64,000 nucleotides of DNA from Lachnospiraceae bacterium (GTDB lineage Bacteria > Bacillota > Clostridia > Lachnospirales > Lachnospiraceae): the NCBI GenBank assembly GCA_024698705.1, contig JAILQX010000021.1, forward strand, positions 1 to 64,000, written 5' to 3'. This document shows positions 18,530 through 26,762 of the stretch, one piece after another. Made by a program: the position numbers and the translations under genes. The first letter of the stretch is position 1. Each line of letters starts with the position of its first letter. The notes under the pieces were generated by a model. It was not told the origin of the DNA, made no database searches, and saw only the letters and a list, made by a program, of their open reading frames with translations.

Positions 18530-19723
18530 ATGAGAAAACTGTATGTATGGGGACGAGGTGAATGTGCGAAGGAACTCTTTGAAACACAGAAGTTATTAAC
18601 ATCTTTTGTTGATGGTGTGATAGATTCTAACTTATCAGAGGAAAGCTTTTTTTATGGTAAGCCTGTTGTTTCATTTGAGAAAGTAGAATCAATTAATCCA
18701 TTTATAATTATTGCCACATCAAAATATTATTCAGAAATAAAAGAATTTTTGGATAATAAATCACTAAAATATTTGGATGATTATTGTGACTATAATCATG
18801 TATATCAAAAAGTAATGAGAGCGCCTGGATTTAGAGATGTAAATTATAGGACAAAATTGCTTTTTGAGTTAATGAATAAGATAGAGAAGTGGATCCCAAC
18901 GGCAGTTGAAATAGTAATTAGTAATCCGGAAAAGTTTCAAGAAATCATAACAACAGATATTGATATGTATATTGCTGTGCTAGATTGTTGTGCTGATAAG
19001 GATAATAATATGATTCAAATTCTTGATTCATATATAGAGTATGATAGTATAGCTGATTTTTCGGTTATCTTTCGAGAGATAATGCTTCATGAAGAATACT
19101 ATTTTCATACAGTTAAGGAAGAGCCAACAATAATAGATGCAGGAGCAAATATAGGATTAGCGATTTTATATTTTAAGTTCCTATATCCTAAATGCAAAAT
19201 AATTGCTTTTGAACCAAATGAGAAGGTGTATGGTATACTTCAGAGAAATATAACACGTAACGGTTGGGAAAATATCTCGCTATATCAAATGGCATTAAGC
19301 GATAGAATAGGTGATGCAAGATTTTATATCCAAAAAAGTGGAATTGCTGGTAGCATAGAAAGAAGAAATCAAGAGGGAATAAATGAAAAATGTAAAGAGG
19401 TTACAGTAAAAACCACAATTCTGAATAATTACATGCCAAAGTATGTTGATTTCCTGAAAATGGATATCGAAGGAAGTGAAACAGTAGTTATAGAAAAATT
19501 GGGATGCTTATTAAATAATGTGGAATACTTGTTTATCGAATTTCATGAGGGAAATCTAAAAGGCAGAAATTCGATATCCAAAATACTGGGAATTGTAGAG
19601 AAATATGGATTTGATGTTAATGTTGGAAAATCATATGCAAGCCAATGCAGAAGCGAATTTCGCCCGATGAATTATGTGGGATCTAGAATTTCCGAAGTAA
19701 TATATGCAAAAAGAAAGATCTGA
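18530..19723 (+). CDS. FkbM-family methyltransferase with N-terminal Rossmann module
   Basis: A 397-residue protein. Residues 1-80 carry a nucleotide-binding-like module (KLYVWGRGECAKELF, FVDGVIDSNLSEE, PFIIIATSKYYSEIKEFL). The catalytic FkbM domain starts near residue 200: TIIDAGANIGLAILYFKFLY is motif I, followed by IIAFEPNEKVYGILQRNI, and VDFLKMDIEGSETVVIEKL is the signature motif. FkbM enzymes O-methylate sugars or polyketides. AAAGGAATG precedes ATG 18530. Together with the preceding methyltransferase it suggests a multiply methylated glycan. Confidence 0.88.
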   Translation: MRKLYVWGRGECAKELFETQKLLTSFVDGVIDSNLSEESFFYGKPVVSFEKVESINPFIIIATSKYYSEIKEFLDNKSLKYLDDYCDYNHVYQKVMRAPGFRDVNYRTKLLFELMNKIEKWIPTAVEIVISNPEKFQEIITTDIDMYIAVLDCCADKDNNMIQILDSYIEYDSIADFSVIFREIMLHEEYYFHTVKEEPTIIDAGANIGLAILYFKFLYPKCKIIAFEPNEKVYGILQRNITRNGWENISLYQMALSDRIGDARFYIQKSGIAGSIERRNQEGINEKCKEVTVKTTILNNYMPKYVDFLKMDIEGSETVVIEKLGCLLNNVEYLFIEFHEGNLKGRNSISKILGIVEKYGFDVNVGKSYASQCRSEFRPMNYVGSRISEVIYAKRKI

Positions 19724-19729
19724 AATAGA

Positions 19730-20905
19730 ATGAACACAGTTGTTTTTAAAACTGAAGACTTGAAAGAAAGAAATAATCATATGATCAGAATTAAGCCATG
19801 CTATGCGGTAAAACTAGATGCTCATAGGTTATTGTTTACTTGCCAAGAAAACAATATTTTATACCAATTAGATCTTAATACAGCTTTAGTATCTAGCATA
19901 ACATTATTACAGGAAAATTGCTGTATGCCGAATAAAATTGGAAGGATCGTAAGAAGTGGCGAAAAATTATATGGGATGCCATTAGTTTCACGAGATTTGA
20001 CAATTTATGATATTCAAACAGGAGAAATTGAACATATAGAATTGCCTCAAAGAATAACTGATGAAATCGACGATGGGAAATTTGCCTTTTTTTCTGGATG
20101 CTTCTATCGTGATTACCTATATATGTTTGGATACTCATATAGGGGAATAATCAAGTATAATATAAAAAACAAAACTATAGAAGAAATACCAGTAAGTCAA
20201 GGCTTCGCAAGACAGTATTATTCAGGTGATGGCTTTTTTCATGTTAGTTATTTGAGAGAAGGAGATACTGTTTTTTTCCCTTTTCAAAATAGTAATGCCG
20301 TTTTGGAATTTAATCTTATTACTGATAGTTTTACAGTGCATTCTGTTGGAAGTCAGAATCAAAGATATATTTCAATAGAAAAAATAGGAGAACGAGTATT
20401 CTTGATACCGCGAGATGGTAGCACTGGATCGGTTGTTGTTTGGAATTTAAACACTGGAGAAGTAAACGAATATAACAATTATCCAGATGGATTTAATCGT
20501 CATAAATATGCCTTTTATAAATCTATCGTAATAGACGGGAAAATAGTAATGCTTGCCCACATGGGGAATATGAATATTTGCTTTGATCCAACAGATATGA
20601 AAATGAGTAGATTTCTTGATTTTTATGATTCTAGTGATATAAATAGTGCAAAATATGCAGTTATTTATAAAGAAGAGACAAATGTACATTTTTTAACGCC
20701 TAAGGGACTGGTCACATGGAATTATCTAACCGGAGATAAATGTATTAAGAGTTACACATATACTAAAGAGACAATCGAAAGAATTCATGAAATTGAAATG
20801 AAAAAAGGGTTAATGGATATGATGAGTAAAAGAACCAAACCTATTATATACGAGAATGACGTAGCCAGTGTTAATACTTATATCGGAGCACTGTTGGATT
20901 TATAG
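19730..20905 (+). CDS. Stand-alone seven-bladed beta-propeller-like protein
   Basis: A 391-residue protein that I cannot assign to a named family. Seven repeats of about 45 residues share the pattern hydrophobic strand, short gap, then a Y/W-x-L/I-x-T/N-G strand: NNILYQLDLNT, RDLTIYDIQTGEIEHI, RGIIKYNIKNKTIEEI, NAVLEFNLITDSFTVH, GSVVVWNLNTGEVNEY, MNICFDPTDMKMSRF and KGLVTWNYLTGDKCIK. This predicts a seven-bladed propeller. It has no signal peptide or membrane segment, so it is probably cytoplasmic. The gap to the FkbM gene is 6 bases and to the next gene 6 bases, so it is part of the same operon. It may be a binding scaffold or a sugar-processing enzyme. Confidence 0.6.
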   Translation: MNTVVFKTEDLKERNNHMIRIKPCYAVKLDAHRLLFTCQENNILYQLDLNTALVSSITLLQENCCMPNKIGRIVRSGEKLYGMPLVSRDLTIYDIQTGEIEHIELPQRITDEIDDGKFAFFSGCFYRDYLYMFGYSYRGIIKYNIKNKTIEEIPVSQGFARQYYSGDGFFHVSYLREGDTVFFPFQNSNAVLEFNLITDSFTVHSVGSQNQRYISIEKIGERVFLIPRDGSTGSVVVWNLNTGEVNEYNNYPDGFNRHKYAFYKSIVIDGKIVMLAHMGNMNICFDPTDMKMSRFLDFYDSSDINSAKYAVIYKEETNVHFLTPKGLVTWNYLTGDKCIKSYTYTKETIERIHEIEMKKGLMDMMSKRTKPIIYENDVASVNTYIGALLDL

Positions 20906-20911
20906 AAAAAG

Positions 20912-23029
20912 TTGGATTTTTATGAGATAAATGTAAATATGTTACCGGAAGATAAATACATTAAAGAACAATTCGAGAAAAGATTCCTTAAGGACTCTAC
21001 AAATAATATAGTGATTTATGGAATAGGTGAAAGAACAGAGAATTTACTTAAGAATATTTCTGGCGATCGTATAGTGGGGTTAATGGATGCTAAACATACC
21101 GGAGAGATTTTGTATGGGAAGAGAGTTTTGAATTACGATGAGGTTTCTGAGATTTCTGATGTTATTATTGTAATTATCGCAAGAAACTCTGTCATAAATA
21201 TTATATATAAAAGAATAGAGTCATTTGTTAATCAACATATGATTAAAGTATATGATATTAATGGGACAGAAATTGTTACACATTCCCTTTCAGGCGTTGA
21301 GAGGGAATGCTTTTCTATACAGGAGAGTGATCTATGGGGAAGCATTGATCAAGCAGATATTGTTTCATTTGACATATTTGACACATTACTTGCTAGAAGA
21401 GTTATGAGGCCGGTAGATGTATTCAGAATAGTCGAAGATTCAATACAATCTAAGGATTATAGTTATGCACAAGAAAGAATCCGAGCGGAGAAGGAACTTA
21501 GTTTTTTAGTATCCCCAACAATATATGAAATATATAAGCGACTCGGAGAGAATATTGGATTAGATAAAGTAGAAACAGATAAGATACTTAGGACCGAGAT
21601 CGATGTCGAAAAGAAAGCACTTGCACGTCGTGATAGTGTATGCCGGTTGTTGAGCAGAGCAAAAAGGCTTGGCAAAAAAGTATTGTTGATATCTGATATG
21701 TATTTTACTAAGGATATAATTGAAGAGATACTTAAGTTTTTTGATATTGTTGATTATGATGAAATATATGTTTCATGTGAGTATCATGAAACAAAAAGTA
21801 GTGGATTGTATGATATAGTCAGAAAGAAAGAAAATGTTACTGGTAACTGGTTGCATATAGGTGATAATGATTATTCGGATATACAAAAGCCAAAATCCTT
21901 AGGAATATCCACTTATAAAATATTCAGTTCAACCGAAATGCTGGAACAAAGTATATATGCAGACATACTTGAGTACAATGCTTCTGTAGAGACCAGTGTC
22001 ATACTTGGACAATTTGCGGCAGTGGCATATAATAATCCGTTTGGTGGGTTTGATAAGACTGGAAAATTGATAATTGACAGTGCAGAAGAATTAGCAAAAA
22101 CAATATTTGCACCAATAATCTTCAAGTTTATTGAATGGCTGGTCATAAAAGTAAAAGAAGACGGCATTGATTTTATAATGTTCCCATCACGCGATGGCTT
22201 TATTTTAAAAGATCTTTACGAATATGCAAATAGAATTCTGGAGTGTAAAGATACACCCAATGATGCATATGTATATACATCTCGCAGAGCTGCTTTGGTA
22301 TCGGCTGTAAAAGATGTTGAGGGTATAAAGAAAGTGGCTGAATTTCCGGGCAGTTTATCCATAGAGGAGCGGGCGAAGAAACGCTTTGAGATATCTGATG
22401 ATGTTAAATATATGTCAGATGAGTTTGTAGATGAAGCGTTAAAACGTAGTGCAAGAGAGAAAAAGGAGTACCTTGACTATTTCAAAAAAATGAATTTAGA
22501 AAACTACGATAACATATCATTTGTTGATTTTGTTTCGATAGGAACCGTCCAGGAGGCACTTGAAAAACTACTCCAAAGGCATTTGCAAGGGTATTATTTT
22601 TTAAGAAGATATCCGGATAATGAATACAAGAAGCACATGGATATAGATGCTTTATATGGGACATACAATGATTTTGAAATGAACATGAATCTCTATAAGT
22701 ACTATTATTTTATGGAGATGTTATTATCTTCGTATGAAGCTTGTTTTAAGTATATTGATGAGGATGGTAAGCTTAGATTTTATGAAGAAAATAGATCAGA
22801 GGAAAGTATTCAGATTTTAAAAGAATTGCATCGAGGATTATATAGTTATTGCGAGGAAGTGATACCGTTGATCATGGTTAATACTAAATGGAGTGACACA
22901 GTAGAATTATATGATCATATTATTGGTTTCTTTTCAAATGATTATATTAATATTAAAAATGGTCTAATTAATGATTTTATCAATGTAGATGAGTTTATGG
23001 AAAGAAAGGTTTCTGAATCCAATCGATGA
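20912..23029 (+). CDS. HAD-superfamily protein with N-terminal Rossmann module
   Basis: A 705-residue protein in three parts. Residues about 28-115 form a nucleotide-binding-like module (NIVIYGIGERTENLLKNI, IVGLMDAKHTGE, VIIVIIARNSV). Residues about 145-345 form a HAD hydrolase domain: VSFDIFDTLLARR is motif I with both Asp residues, VLLISDMYFTKD is motif II, and WLHIGDNDYSDIQKPKS is motif IV. The remaining 350 residues contain DFIMFPSRDGFILKDLYEY, a region commonly seen after HAD domains in glycan loci. The start is a TTG at 20912 with only a weak site; ATG 20939 is an alternative. It is likely a phosphatase acting on a sugar-phosphate intermediate or carrier. It overlaps the next gene by 4 bases. 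Confidence 0.75.
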   Translation: MDFYEINVNMLPEDKYIKEQFEKRFLKDSTNNIVIYGIGERTENLLKNISGDRIVGLMDAKHTGEILYGKRVLNYDEVSEISDVIIVIIARNSVINIIYKRIESFVNQHMIKVYDINGTEIVTHSLSGVERECFSIQESDLWGSIDQADIVSFDIFDTLLARRVMRPVDVFRIVEDSIQSKDYSYAQERIRAEKELSFLVSPTIYEIYKRLGENIGLDKVETDKILRTEIDVEKKALARRDSVCRLLSRAKRLGKKVLLISDMYFTKDIIEEILKFFDIVDYDEIYVSCEYHETKSSGLYDIVRKKENVTGNWLHIGDNDYSDIQKPKSLGISTYKIFSSTEMLEQSIYADILEYNASVETSVILGQFAAVAYNNPFGGFDKTGKLIIDSAEELAKTIFAPIIFKFIEWLVIKVKEDGIDFIMFPSRDGFILKDLYEYANRILECKDTPNDAYVYTSRRAALVSAVKDVEGIKKVAEFPGSLSIEERAKKRFEISDDVKYMSDEFVDEALKRSAREKKEYLDYFKKMNLENYDNISFVDFVSIGTVQEALEKLLQRHLQGYYFLRRYPDNEYKKHMDIDALYGTYNDFEMNMNLYKYYYFMEMLLSSYEACFKYIDEDGKLRFYEENRSEESIQILKELHRGLYSYCEEVIPLIMVNTKWSDTVELYDHIIGFFSNDYINIKNGLINDFINVDEFMERKVSESNR

Positions 23030-24093
23030 AAGATGATAAAGACAACTTTTTTTCAAATTGTATATCGCTTGGATGGTTTTGCGGAACTGCTAGTGCTATG
23101 TCAAAATATGGTCTAAGGAGCATATCTGGACCATTTGATTGGTACTTTTCTGATCTTAAAGCAGTAATAACTCAGATGAATATTGATTTTGAGGATTTTT
23201 TGGATAGAGAAAGACTAGAAGTTCTTGAGGATAATCCGACAAGATTCTCTGATTCAAAGTATGGCTTTCTCTTCTTTCATGAGATTAAAAAGAACCTTGA
23301 TACTGATTATACAGATATAAAAAACAAGTATGATAGAAGGATAAGAAGATTTCAGGAGCTAACCCAAGAACCGACATTATTCCTAAGAGCAGTCAGATCA
23401 CCGGAGGAGAAAGGCTATATTGTAAAAGAATACGAAGAGATTAACAGAGTTATAAAAAAGAATAACCCTGACAGCATAATTATCTATCTCACGACTGATA
23501 AGATGGGACGGTTGCCGGATACTGTTTTATCATTTTCTCTCAATATAGATGATTATAAATTTGATGCAACGTCTTTAAGATGCATGTTTGATAAATCGCC
23601 TGAGTTACTACAATTTTGTAGAGATCATCTAAATCCTGAATACATAGCAGATAATAAAAGATTTGACGGTGATTCTAATTCCTCTCGTGCGGCAGAGATG
23701 TTCTCAATGATAAAAGAAGATAGAGAGGAAGTATCAGACAGCATCAGAAATATCTTTAACCTACAGGGGAACAAGGGAATATATTTGTGGGGTATCGGAT
23801 ATCATGGTAAAGCTATGTTGGAATTTCTTGAAAAAAAAGACATCATTATAGACGGACTGGTTGACAGTAATCTATGTGGACGAGAGTATAGAGGATATAT
23901 GATTGGCTCATTTGATAGTATACCAAATAATTCAAATGTAGTGATCACTATAGCGGATAAGAAATCAGTTGATAGCATAAAGAAAATGCTTGATGCGAAA
24001 AACGCTATTGTATGCGATTATCAAAGATTGTATGAAATGATAGACGGATTATCGGATAAAACCAAGAGTGTCGACATCGAACAGGTGTTCTGA
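23026..24093 (+). CDS. DUF1796 papain-like-fold protein with C-terminal Rossmann module
   Basis: A 355-residue protein. Residues about 8-170 match DUF1796, described as a putative papain-like cysteine peptidase: SLGWFCGTASAMSKYG carries the candidate catalytic Cys, followed by GPFDWYFSDLKAV and FLFFHEI with the candidate His. Residues about 245-345 form a nucleotide-binding-like module: GIYLWGIGYHGKAMLEFL, IDGLVDSNLCGREYRG and SNVVITIADKKSVDSIKKM. The ATG overlaps the previous stop by 4 bases. The role of DUF1796 in glycan loci is unknown. Its 3' end also contains the -35 box of the toxin-like transcript downstream. Confidence 0.7.
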   Translation: MKDDKDNFFSNCISLGWFCGTASAMSKYGLRSISGPFDWYFSDLKAVITQMNIDFEDFLDRERLEVLEDNPTRFSDSKYGFLFFHEIKKNLDTDYTDIKNKYDRRIRRFQELTQEPTLFLRAVRSPEEKGYIVKEYEEINRVIKKNNPDSIIIYLTTDKMGRLPDTVLSFSLNIDDYKFDATSLRCMFDKSPELLQFCRDHLNPEYIADNKRFDGDSNSSRAAEMFSMIKEDREEVSDSIRNIFNLQGNKGIYLWGIGYHGKAMLEFLEKKDIIIDGLVDSNLCGREYRGYMIGSFDSIPNNSNVVITIADKKSVDSIKKMLDAKNAIVCDYQRLYEMIDGLSDKTKSVDIEQVF

Positions 24094-24099
24094 TACAAT
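24071..24099 (+). promoter_or_regulatory. Predicted sigma-70 promoter for the small membrane peptide transcript
   Basis: TCGACA (24071-24076), a 17-base spacer and TACAAT (24094-24099) match the consensus at five of six positions in each box. A start near 24106 would give an RNA beginning with GGGCAUUAUC. The -35 box lies inside the end of the DUF1796 gene. Confidence 0.65.
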
Positions 24100-24106
24100 A
24101 ACCTTG

Positions 24107-24136
24107 GGCATTATCAAAAACGTTATGCGGTTCGCC
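24107..24136 (+). repeat. Left inverted repeat of the toxin-like locus
   Basis: GGCATTATC (24107-24115) and CGGTTCGCC (24128-24136) recur in inverse orientation at 24384-24411. Each copy lies just downstream of a predicted promoter, so both convergent RNAs would begin with almost the same sequence. Confidence 0.8.
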
Positions 24137-24142
24137 TTTTGC

Positions 24143-24181
24143 CGGATAGTACTGTATCCGAGAACTCCCTTGTAAAGGAGG
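24143..24181 (+). promoter_or_regulatory. 5'-UTR hairpins, one sequestering the ribosome site
   Basis: CGGATA (24143-24148) pairs with TATCCG (24155-24160). Next, CTCCCTT (24165-24171) can pair, with one bulged C, with AAGGAG (24175-24180) of the strong AAAGGAGG ribosome site. Such site-masking is typical of type I toxin mRNAs. Confidence 0.6.
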
Positions 24182-24188
24182 TATCTGT

Positions 24189-24218
24189 ATGGGAAATCTT
24201 AAGAAAGGTCATTATTAA
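24189..24218 (+). CDS. Nine-codon leader peptide of the toxin-like mRNA
   Basis: The reading frame is MGNLKKGHY, with AAAGGAGG seven bases before its ATG, the strongest ribosome site in this gap. The frame ends 8 bases before the ATG of the membrane peptide, which has no good site of its own. Translation of the peptide is probably coupled to this leader by re-initiation, comparable to mok/hok. Being so short, it could simply be a ribosome landing pad. Confidence 0.5.
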   Translation: MGNLKKGHY

Positions 24219-24226
24219 GTAGTTAG

Positions 24227-24352
24227 ATGAATATATTATCTGTCTTTGGTTCGATAGCTTCTATAGCAGGATTGATCCTGACCGTGGTATTTGAGTTAAA
24301 AGACAGAAATAAACATAAAACGAAAGAAAGCAACCGCCACTCGCAAAGGTAG
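24227..24352 (+). CDS. Small hydrophobic peptide, type I toxin-like
   Basis: A 41-residue peptide. Residues 3-22 are a single membrane helix (ILSVFGSIASIAGLILTVVF) and residues 23-41 are charged and polar (ELKDRNKHKTKESNRHSQR). This is the layout of membrane-active type I toxins such as Fst, TxpA and holin-like toxins. Its last codons lie inside the stem of the intrinsic terminator at 24323-24366, a feature also seen in such compact loci. It stands alone in a 397-base gap with its own promoter, a masked ribosome site upstream, and an opposing promoter downstream. I do not match it to a specific known family; the toxin role is inference from architecture. Confidence 0.6.
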   Translation: MNILSVFGSIASIAGLILTVVFELKDRNKHKTKESNRHSQR

Positions 24353-24366
24353 GTTGCTTTCTTTTT
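24323..24366 (+). terminator. Terminator overlapping the 3' end of the toxin-like gene, probably bidirectional
   Basis: A 13-bp perfect stem, AAAGAAAGCAACC (24323-24335) with GGTTGCTTTCTTT (24352-24364), is followed by T through 24366. Read on the minus strand, the same stem is followed by CGTTTTATGTTT, so it may also stop the antisense transcript. Confidence 0.85.
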
Positions 24367-24451
24367 AGAAACTGATCAACTTAGGCGAACCGTTTGTTAC
24401 ACGATAATGCCTTTCATTTTTTATGATATAGGTTTTATTGAGGCTTGTCAA
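24366..24451 (-). ncRNA. Candidate antisense RNA with its promoter
   Basis: On the minus strand, TTGACA (complement of 24446-24451), a 17-base spacer and TATCAT (complement of 24423-24428) form the best sigma-70 promoter match in the window. Transcription would start near 24416 and run left into the shared terminator, giving an RNA complementary to the 3' UTR and terminator of the peptide mRNA. No reading frame with a ribosome site lies in it. An untranslated antitoxin RNA is the simplest reading, but nothing here proves expression. The 3' end is uncertain and may extend into 24323. Confidence 0.5.
24384..24411 (-). repeat. Right inverted repeat of the toxin-like locus
   Basis: GGCGAACCG (24384-24392) and GATAATGCC (24403-24411) are exact reverse complements of the two blocks at 24128-24136 and 24107-24115. 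The spacer is 10 bases here and 12 on the left. Confidence 0.8.
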
Positions 24452-24490
24452 ATCTTTTGTTAAACATCAAACAGTTGAAACAGTGAGTGG

Positions 24491-25594
24491 ATGATTATGT
24501 ATTATTATATTTTTGGCGCACATTCCCGGGGGTATACATTATATGAATATTTGAGGGTTTTAGAGCCACATAGCGAGATTTTAGGATTCTTATTTAATAA
24601 TGATGAATGTAACCCTTCGGAAATAGAAGGGATTACAGTTAAACATATTAGTAATTGCAAAAGGAATAATAGAGTTGATCTGGATTTCACAGCACGAGTA
24701 TATGTAGCGACTCGTGGAGTTTATCATTCTGATATCACCAACATATTATCGGGACTTGGATTTATAGATATAATTTGTGTAACGCCTGAACTGGATATGA
24801 GTTTGCGCAATAAATATGTTGAAAAAGCATATGATGAAAAAGGGAGATCTTTTGTAAAGATTAATGATATTACTGGCAAGAATGATAATAAAAACATATC
24901 GGAAGAATTCATGCTTTATATTGCAAAGACAGCAACAGATAAATCTTTCTTAAATGATATTGAACTACATGCATATGAGAGCATAATACAGGTTGGATGC
25001 AGTCTTACGGAGATCAGACTGAATGAGGCAAATTATTTCGATAGTATTGAGGGAATATCAAAACGAAATCATCAGTTTTGTGAGCTTACAGGGTTGTATT
25101 GGATTTGGAAGCATGCCACCCAAGATATCATAGGACTGGAACACTGGCGAAGAAGATTCATTCTTCCCGATAATTGGACAGAAATAATGCTTGAAAATGA
25201 TATAGACGTTATTTTGCCGGTACCTCTTTGCGTGATGCCTTCGCTACTTGGCAATTACAAGAGCAGGCATAATCCTGATGCTTGGGACAAGTGCATGGAT
25301 ATACTGGAAAAGCACCATCCTACAGATTATTATAGTGCTATTCATTACTTTGCTGATAATAGATTATACTCACCATGCAATATGATAATTGCAAAAAGAG
25401 AAATTCTTAATGAGTATTGTGAGTGGCTGTTTCCGGTCCTGTTGGAGTTGAATGATACGGTTGGAACGCTTGAAGATTCATATCAGAACAGATATCCGGG
25501 ATTTATTGCTGAAAGATTGTTGAATTATTACTTTGATAAGAAAAAACGTAGTGGATATAAAATTGTTTATGCAGACAAAAACTTTATAAAATAA
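24491..25594 (+). CDS. DUF4422 glycosyltransferase-like protein with N-terminal Rossmann module
   Basis: A 367-residue protein. Residues about 1-105 form a nucleotide-binding-like module (YYIFGAHSRGYTLYEYL, ILGFLFNNDE, RVYVATRGVYHSDI). The rest is DUF4422, found in capsule and exopolysaccharide loci: NHQFCELTGLYWIWKH (about 195), then DIIGLEHWRRRFILP, DVILPVPLCV and SPCNMIIAKREILNEYCEW. Members are putative galactosyl- or other hexosyltransferases. The start may be ATG 24491 or ATG 24497; the GAGTGG upstream favours the latter. A 77-base gap without a clear signal separates it from the dehydrogenase gene. Confidence 0.78.
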   Translation: MIMYYYIFGAHSRGYTLYEYLRVLEPHSEILGFLFNNDECNPSEIEGITVKHISNCKRNNRVDLDFTARVYVATRGVYHSDITNILSGLGFIDIICVTPELDMSLRNKYVEKAYDEKGRSFVKINDITGKNDNKNISEEFMLYIAKTATDKSFLNDIELHAYESIIQVGCSLTEIRLNEANYFDSIEGISKRNHQFCELTGLYWIWKHATQDIIGLEHWRRRFILPDNWTEIMLENDIDVILPVPLCVMPSLLGNYKSRHNPDAWDKCMDILEKHHPTDYYSAIHYFADNRLYSPCNMIIAKREILNEYCEWLFPVLLELNDTVGTLEDSYQNRYPGFIAERLLNYYFDKKKRSGYKIVYADKNFIK

Positions 25595-25671
25595 AGATAT
25601 AACACGAGAGTAATACACATTAAGGTACCTAAATGTAGAGGATTATTTGAAAGATTTGTTGGGAGAGCAGT

Positions 25672-26745
25672 ATGAAAGCTTGGACCTTGTATGATATCGA
25701 TGATATCAGATTTGAAGATATTGAGAAACCTCAGATAAAAGCAGGAGAGGTTCTTGTCAGGGTGAGAGCGGCAGGCATCTGTGGATCTGATGTTCCGCGC
25801 ATATATCGTGATGGAGCTCATAATATGCCTCTAATCCCTGGACATGAATTTGCAGGAGAAGTTGTTGAGACAGGAGATGATGTTGACAGTAAATGGATAA
25901 ACAAGCGCGTGGGAATATTTCCTCTTATTCCATGCAAAAGTTGCATTCCCTGTATGAATAAGCAGTATGAGATGTGCAAGCATTACAATTATCTCGGCTC
26001 AAGGATAGATGGTGCCTTTGCAGAATACGTTGCTGTTCCTGCATGGAATCTGATTGAATTGCCTGACGGAGTTTCATTTGAACAGGCAGCGATGCTGGAA
26101 CCCATGTCTGTGGCGGTTCATGCAATGCGAAGATGTATGGATCGTGATGTTATTGAAAAAGTTAAGGATGAGAAAAGCACGGTTCTTGTTTACGGGCTGG
26201 GTACGATAGGGCTCATGCTTACCATGTTTTTGCAAGAAACAGGAATTAAGAATCTGCTGGTGATAGGTAATAAGTCATCTCAGTATAATGCGGCAGTCAG
26301 ACTTGGAATTACTGATGAAAACTATTGTGACAGCAAAACAAATGATGTCAGATCATGGGTATATGAGAAAACAAACGGTAGCGGGGTGGATTATGTATTT
26401 GAGTGTGTGGGAAGATCAGAAACTGTGGCACAGATGATCGATCTTACGGCTTCAGCCGCAAGAGTAATGCTGATCGGCAATCCATATTCTGATATGACAC
26501 TCGATAAGAAGATTTACTGGAAGATATTAAGGAACCAACTTACAGTTCTGGGAACTTGGAATTCATCTTTCACGCATGAAGAAGACGATGACTGGCATTA
26601 TGTACTTGATAAACTAGGCAGTGGAAAGATAGTGCCACAAATGTTCATAACTCATCGATATACTATGGATAATCTTGAGCAGGGATTACATATAATGAGA
26701 GACAAGTCTGAAGAATACATTAAAGAAATGATTGTAATCCGGTAA
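25672..26745 (+). CDS. Zinc-dependent polyol-phosphate dehydrogenase (GatD/TarJ-like MDR)
   Basis: A 357-residue medium-chain dehydrogenase. Catalytic zinc ligands are in ICGSD (about 37) and the GHEFAGEVVETGDDV motif (about 61); structural zinc cysteines are CKSCIPCMNKQYEMC (about 86-100). The NAD(P) site is VLVYGLGTIGLMLTMFLQ (about 172). Galactitol-1-phosphate and threonine dehydrogenases share this layout, and so does TarJ, which reduces ribulose 5-phosphate to ribitol 5-phosphate. GGGAGAG precedes ATG 25672. It lies 17 bases before an IspD/TarI-like cytidylyltransferase, and that pairing favours a TarJ-like role in making a CDP-polyol. Substrate is inferred. Confidence 0.82.
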   Translation: MKAWTLYDIDDIRFEDIEKPQIKAGEVLVRVRAAGICGSDVPRIYRDGAHNMPLIPGHEFAGEVVETGDDVDSKWINKRVGIFPLIPCKSCIPCMNKQYEMCKHYNYLGSRIDGAFAEYVAVPAWNLIELPDGVSFEQAAMLEPMSVAVHAMRRCMDRDVIEKVKDEKSTVLVYGLGTIGLMLTMFLQETGIKNLLVIGNKSSQYNAAVRLGITDENYCDSKTNDVRSWVYEKTNGSGVDYVFECVGRSETVAQMIDLTASAARVMLIGNPYSDMTLDKKIYWKILRNQLTVLGTWNSSFTHEEDDDWHYVLDKLGSGKIVPQMFITHRYTMDNLEQGLHIMRDKSEEYIKEMIVIR

Positions 26746-26762
26746 ATAAATGAGAGGTTTTT

